This document shows positions 60,999 through 64,000 of a stretch of DNA of 64,000 nucleotides, piece by piece. The stretch is taken from positions 124,001 to 188,000 of the forward strand of contig JAZKDT010000001.1 in the NCBI GenBank assembly GCA_040387475.1, in the 5' to 3' direction. The notes beneath the pieces are model-generated. The model had not been told where the DNA came from, made no database searches, and saw only the letters and a program-made list of their open reading frames with translations. Positions within the stretch are counted from its first letter, which is position 1. Each line of letters starts with the position of its first letter. This DNA is from UBA4416 sp040387475. GTDB taxonomy: Bacteria; Bacteroidota; Bacteroidia; B-17B0; Aurantibacillaceae. The translations under genes were made by a program, and so were the position numbers.

Positions 60999-63122
60999 TT
61001 ATTTTATACCAAATATGGTAAATATTGTACCTTCCGTTAGTTTACTTTGTGCTGTGATTGTATAATTATATTTGTACAACAATTCTGAAACAATGTAAAG
61101 ACCCATCCCAAATCCTTGCTCTTTTTGTGTGCCGGCATCCGAGCTTACCTGTTGTTTAAAAAGAAGGTTCAGTTTTTCGGGTGTCATTCCAAGTCCGTGA
61201 TCGGCTATTGTAATAGTACCGCTAGGCTCATCATAGGATAATTCGATTTTTTGACCGGTATTACTGAATTTAATAGCGTTAGAAATCAGGTTTCGTAACG
61301 CGATGGTTAATATATCGGAAGGAATAGGAATTTGAGCAGAGTCTGGTAAGTGCTGTATCAGTTCCAGTTTTTTATCTTCCAGTTTGTCTCTGAACTCGTT
61401 GGCCACCTTTGCAGCTACATCTGCTACAACACAGGTTAATTGATCGTACGATCCGAGATTAATTTCGGCTTTAGCCCAGCTTAATAAATTATTGAGTACA
61501 GTGTTAGCGTTATGAACCGATGTGCCGATATCTTTCAAATATTTATTCAGCTTTTCATCCTCACTATTATTTTTAAACTTGTTAAGCACAAGATTTAATG
61601 ACAAAATGGGTCCTCTGAAATCGTGTGATATCACAGAAAATATCTTTTGATTCAGTAAATGTTGTCTTTCGAGATCTTTATTAGCTATTTCAATTTTCGC
61701 ACTCTGTTGTGTAATAATAGTATTGGCTTTTTGTTTTGCTTTAAACGCCCTGAATAAAATGGTAGCTACCACTAACATTAACACAAAGCCAAGAATACCG
61801 CAAGTTGTATACAAACGTTGTTTACCAATGGCCTGTTCATGCTTAAATTGTTCTTTTTCTATTTTAATCACGTTAAGAATACTATCCTTTTCCGCCTGTT
61901 TTTCATATTCAACGGCAAACTGCTTTTTAATGCTGATCTTACGCGTGGTTTCATTGTTCAGGCTGTCGCGCATTTTGATGGAAAGTTCCTGCATTTCGAG
62001 AGCGCCTTTATAATTGTTTTGCTTTTGATAAATCTTTTTTAAGATCGTGGAAGCCGCTTGCAGAATGTGTGGATTACCAAGAATTTCACCCATCTTCATT
62101 GCCTTATCCGCATACGTTTCAGCTAAATTTACCTTCCCCTGATCAAACACAATATTGGCCAACATGCTTGCTGTTTCTCCGGTTCCGTCCCTGTTTTTAA
62201 TCAATTCATATAACACCAAAGAGCGGTTAGCATAGTTAAAAGCCTTTTCCAGGTTACCCTGGTCGCGGTATACAGAAGCAATCTTTCGGCAGGTTTTAGC
62301 AATTCCTCCTTTGCTTTGGTCTTCAATCCAAAGATCCAGAACCCTTAAATAAATAGTAAGTGCTTTTTCCTTGCTTTCTTTTGTACACTCTTCCTTTAAT
62401 CTTTTACAGGTTGGATTGCCTTTTTCATTATACATATCTGCAATGCCATTCAGGGCAAAAGCAACACCCGGATTATTGTTGTCTTTTTCATACATTTTTG
62501 CAGAACGGTTCAGATAATTAAATCCGTTCTCAAGTTCGCCCTGGGCTACATACAAATTACCGATGTTTCCCAAACAGTATGCCATGCTGCTTGGTGAATC
62601 AATTTTTTCATAAATCTTCAAGCCTTTGTGATAATATTCCAGGGCCTGCAACACGTGGCCCTTTCTATAATACACGTGACCAATATCAACCAGGCAATTA
62701 GCCATGCACGCCTTTGAATCAATTTCCGTGCTAATAGCAAGCGCCTTCTTAAAATACTTAAGGGCTTCATCCGGGCCTTTGCGCGATTGATGATAAACAC
62801 CAATGTCTAGATAAGCCCATGCCAGCACATCGGAAAATATAAATTGACTGTTCTTATCCTGCGGCTTTTTAAGGTTTTTTGTAGCAACCTGTATCGTCTT
62901 TTGAAGCAGAACAACAGCTGAATCCGGAGCCTGATGATAAATATACTCCGCCAGTTCATTTAAGGCCATGCAGAGGGCAGTATCGTGTTTTGCAGTTTTA
63001 ATCTTCAGTTTAAGAGAATCGATGACTTCATCCTGGGCATGTAAAGTTAAATTCATCAAACATAAACAACCTATTAAATACCTGTTAAAAGCAGTTGTAT
63101 GTTGTTTAAAATTTAAACCCAT
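60999..63122 (-). CDS. TPR-sensor histidine kinase
   Basis: 707 aa from the ATG at 63122. A signal-like N-terminus (FNRYLIGCLCLMNLTLHAQ) precedes ~7 TPR repeats in the periplasm (residues about 35-400, e.g. GHVLQALEYYHKGLKIYEKID). A TM helix follows (TTCGILGFVLMLVVATILFRAF, near 440), a coiled coil, HisKA with the phospho-acceptor His in FSVISHDFRGPILSL (about 500) and a HATPase domain with N-box NLISNAIKFSN, ADHGLGMTPEKL and GFGMGLYIVSEL. Cognate response regulator directly downstream. Compared with the TPR-PP2C protein at 28454, the sensor and juxtamembrane regions are near-paralogous, only the output differs. Confidence 0.92.
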   Translation of the reverse strand: MGLNFKQHTTAFNRYLIGCLCLMNLTLHAQDEVIDSLKLKIKTAKHDTALCMALNELAEYIYHQAPDSAVVLLQKTIQVATKNLKKPQDKNSQFIFSDVLAWAYLDIGVYHQSRKGPDEALKYFKKALAISTEIDSKACMANCLVDIGHVYYRKGHVLQALEYYHKGLKIYEKIDSPSSMAYCLGNIGNLYVAQGELENGFNYLNRSAKMYEKDNNNPGVAFALNGIADMYNEKGNPTCKRLKEECTKESKEKALTIYLRVLDLWIEDQSKGGIAKTCRKIASVYRDQGNLEKAFNYANRSLVLYELIKNRDGTGETASMLANIVFDQGKVNLAETYADKAMKMGEILGNPHILQAASTILKKIYQKQNNYKGALEMQELSIKMRDSLNNETTRKISIKKQFAVEYEKQAEKDSILNVIKIEKEQFKHEQAIGKQRLYTTCGILGFVLMLVVATILFRAFKAKQKANTIITQQSAKIEIANKDLERQHLLNQKIFSVISHDFRGPILSLNLVLNKFKNNSEDEKLNKYLKDIGTSVHNANTVLNNLLSWAKAEINLGSYDQLTCVVADVAAKVANEFRDKLEDKKLELIQHLPDSAQIPIPSDILTIALRNLISNAIKFSNTGQKIELSYDEPSGTITIADHGLGMTPEKLNLLFKQQVSSDAGTQKEQGFGMGLYIVSELLYKYNYTITAQSKLTEGTIFTIFGIK

Positions 63123-63204
63123 TTTTGAAAGACCTCGTTTGATTATAAAAAACAAAACACTTAAATTATAGATTATCCTTTAATATTCATAATTAAATAT
63201 TTTG

Positions 63205-63212
63205 TATATTTG
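63205..63212 (+). promoter_or_regulatory. -7 box TATATTTG upstream of rnr
   Basis: Perfect TAnnTTTG, about 170 nt before the RNase R start; a promoter here would give a long leader. A short hairpin AGCAC-ATGAG-GTGCT (63358-63372) lies just before the start codon. Confidence 0.45.
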
Positions 63213-63383
63213 CATACAATTAATCAATATTACAATTCCGGATAAAAATTTTCCTGCGTATCCGATACTATTAAATCACAACTTTCTGTTAAAAACTCCA
63301 TCACGGTTTTAAACGAATCAACAAATCAACCATTTTTAATTAATTATATTTACATGAAGCACATGAGGTGCTAATTTACCATT

Positions 63384-64000
63384 ATGGCAAAATCAAAAAA
63401 ACAACCAAAACGCTATTTGTTCGAAGAAGTATTAGCGTTCTTAAAACATAACGACGGAAAATCTTTCAACTATAAACAACTCGGTTCCGCCATGGAAATT
63501 GATAATGAAGGCGATCGATTTGCCTTATTAGAAACTTTAGAAGAACTCAAACACCAGGGCTTTGTTATTGAAACCGACATTGGAAAATATGCGGCTAAAG
63601 AATCGGAAACTTATCAAACCGGAACCATTGATTTTACAACTCAGGGCACCGCCTTTGTGATTATTTCGCCGGAAGTTCCGGATGTATTTATTCCATTCAA
63701 AAAAACCAAAGATGCTATGCATGGCGATCTGGTTAAAATATTTGTACACCCCCAACGTGGACGAGGCAAAGCTGAAGGCGAAGTGGTGGAAGTGATCAAG
63801 CGCCGCAAAACACGTTTTGTAGGGACGATTCAAATCAATCCCAAATTTGCATTTGTTGTTCCGGATTTTACTAAGATGCATGTCGATTTTTTTGTGCCTT
63901 TGGAACATATCAACGGAGCAAAAAATTCGCAAAAGGTTTTGGTAGAAATGACCGAGTGGAAGCGCGGTTCTGAGAACCCTAACGGAAAAGTAATTGAAGT
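63384..64000 (+). CDS. rnr: Ribonuclease R, N-terminal part
   Basis: The frame is open from ATG 63384 to the window edge, 205 codons. Residues 9-75 look like the winged-helix RNase_II N-terminal helix-turn-helix (FEEVLAFLKHN, SFNYKQLGSAM, LLETLEELKHQGFVIE). Then follow the cold-shock domains: GTIDFTTQGTAFVIISPEVPDVFIPF, AMHGDLVKIFVHP, and the second OB (FVGTIQINPKFAFVVPDF). The catalytic RNB and S1 domains lie beyond the window, so RNase R is the best call, with RNase II-like as an alternative. Confidence 0.9.
   Translation, partial: MAKSKKQPKRYLFEEVLAFLKHNDGKSFNYKQLGSAMEIDNEGDRFALLETLEELKHQGFVIETDIGKYAAKESETYQTGTIDFTTQGTAFVIISPEVPDVFIPFKKTKDAMHGDLVKIFVHPQRGRGKAEGEVVEVIKRRKTRFVGTIQINPKFAFVVPDFTKMHVDFFVPLEHINGAKNSQKVLVEMTEWKRGSENPNGKVIE

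Noticed and set aside
63537..63932. Open frame of 131 codons on the minus strand
   Set aside because: Shadow of the RNase R reading frame on the plus strand.
1..64000. tRNA, rRNA, riboswitch, insertion sequence, phage or plasmid features
   Set aside because: Looked for cloverleaf ends, transposase motifs, repeats with target duplications and known leader folds in the intergenic regions; nothing convincing found.

Overview
The window is one contiguous piece of a chromosome from a free-living member of the Bacteroidota (Flavobacteriia/Sphingobacteriia-like). The evidence is seven-fold consistent rather than a single marker: type IX secretion (T9SS) type A and type B sorting domains, a PorP/SprF-family protein, SpoIIE-type PP2C phosphatases with Reg_prop/Y_Y_Y or TPR sensors, CarboxypepD_reg/TonB-plug proteins, TAnnTTTG (-7) promoter boxes, lack of Shine-Dalgarno sequences, and AT-rich codon use. 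I see no phage, insertion sequence, CRISPR array, rRNA or tRNA.

Layout. 1-3.4 kb: tail of a glutaryl-CoA dehydrogenase-like gene, then a three-gene reverse operon of small exported proteins of unknown function and a lipoprotein. 3.5-5.4 kb: acetyl-CoA synthetase. 5.7-14.8 kb: a long forward run that starts with haem biosynthesis (hemA, a small membrane protein, a hemC-hemD fusion, a multi-pass membrane protein, hemB) and ends with a SiaB-like kinase, a SiaC-like phosphoprotein and a large beta-propeller/PP2C phosphatase, which together look like a partner-switching signalling cassette. 14.8-16.8 kb: radical SAM protein plus DUF4130 partner (putative DNA repair pair). 16.9-21.5 kb: exported zincin-like peptidase, KdsC-like HAD protein, transaldolase-CBS fusion and phosphoglycerate kinase. 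21.5-24.1 kb: small exported proteins (T9SS substrate, lipoprotein, SPOR protein, barrel-like protein). 24.2-28.3 kb: sucA-sucB. 28.4-31.6 kb: TPR-PP2C phosphatase and a LipL32-like secreted protein. 31.6-36.6 kb: T9SS protein, haem-binding protein, EEP-family hydrolase, a STAS-like gene with a decayed tandem copy, and aminopeptidase P. 36.7-41.1 kb: two ECF sigma genes, each followed by an unusual membrane partner (one an anti-sigma-like/trypsin-like protease fusion, the other a TM-TPR protein), separated by a barrel-less TonB-plug protein. 41.1-47.1 kb: S4 RNA-binding protein, SBBP propeller T9SS protein, pyruvate kinase, trmB, a two-helix membrane protein, lgt, DUF1569. 47.2-60.1 kb: a reverse block of PorP/SprF protein, cadherin-repeat protein with type B sorting domain, and a 3235-residue T9SS adhesin. 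60.3-63.1 kb: a TPR histidine kinase and LuxR-type response regulator. The window ends in the 5' part of a ribonuclease R gene.

How it fits together: housekeeping metabolism (glycolysis, TCA, acetate activation, haem) is interleaved with surface/secretion genes and with several membrane-spanning signal systems (Sia-like partner switch, TPR-PP2C, TPR-HK/RR, two ECF modules). The most promising undescribed systems are the propeller-coupled SiaABC-like cassette attached to haem genes, the ECF sigma/protease-fused partner, the transaldolase-CBS fusion, the LipL32 homologue outside Leptospira, and a recurrent -7 box placed 2-7 nt before start codons that implies leaderless mRNAs.
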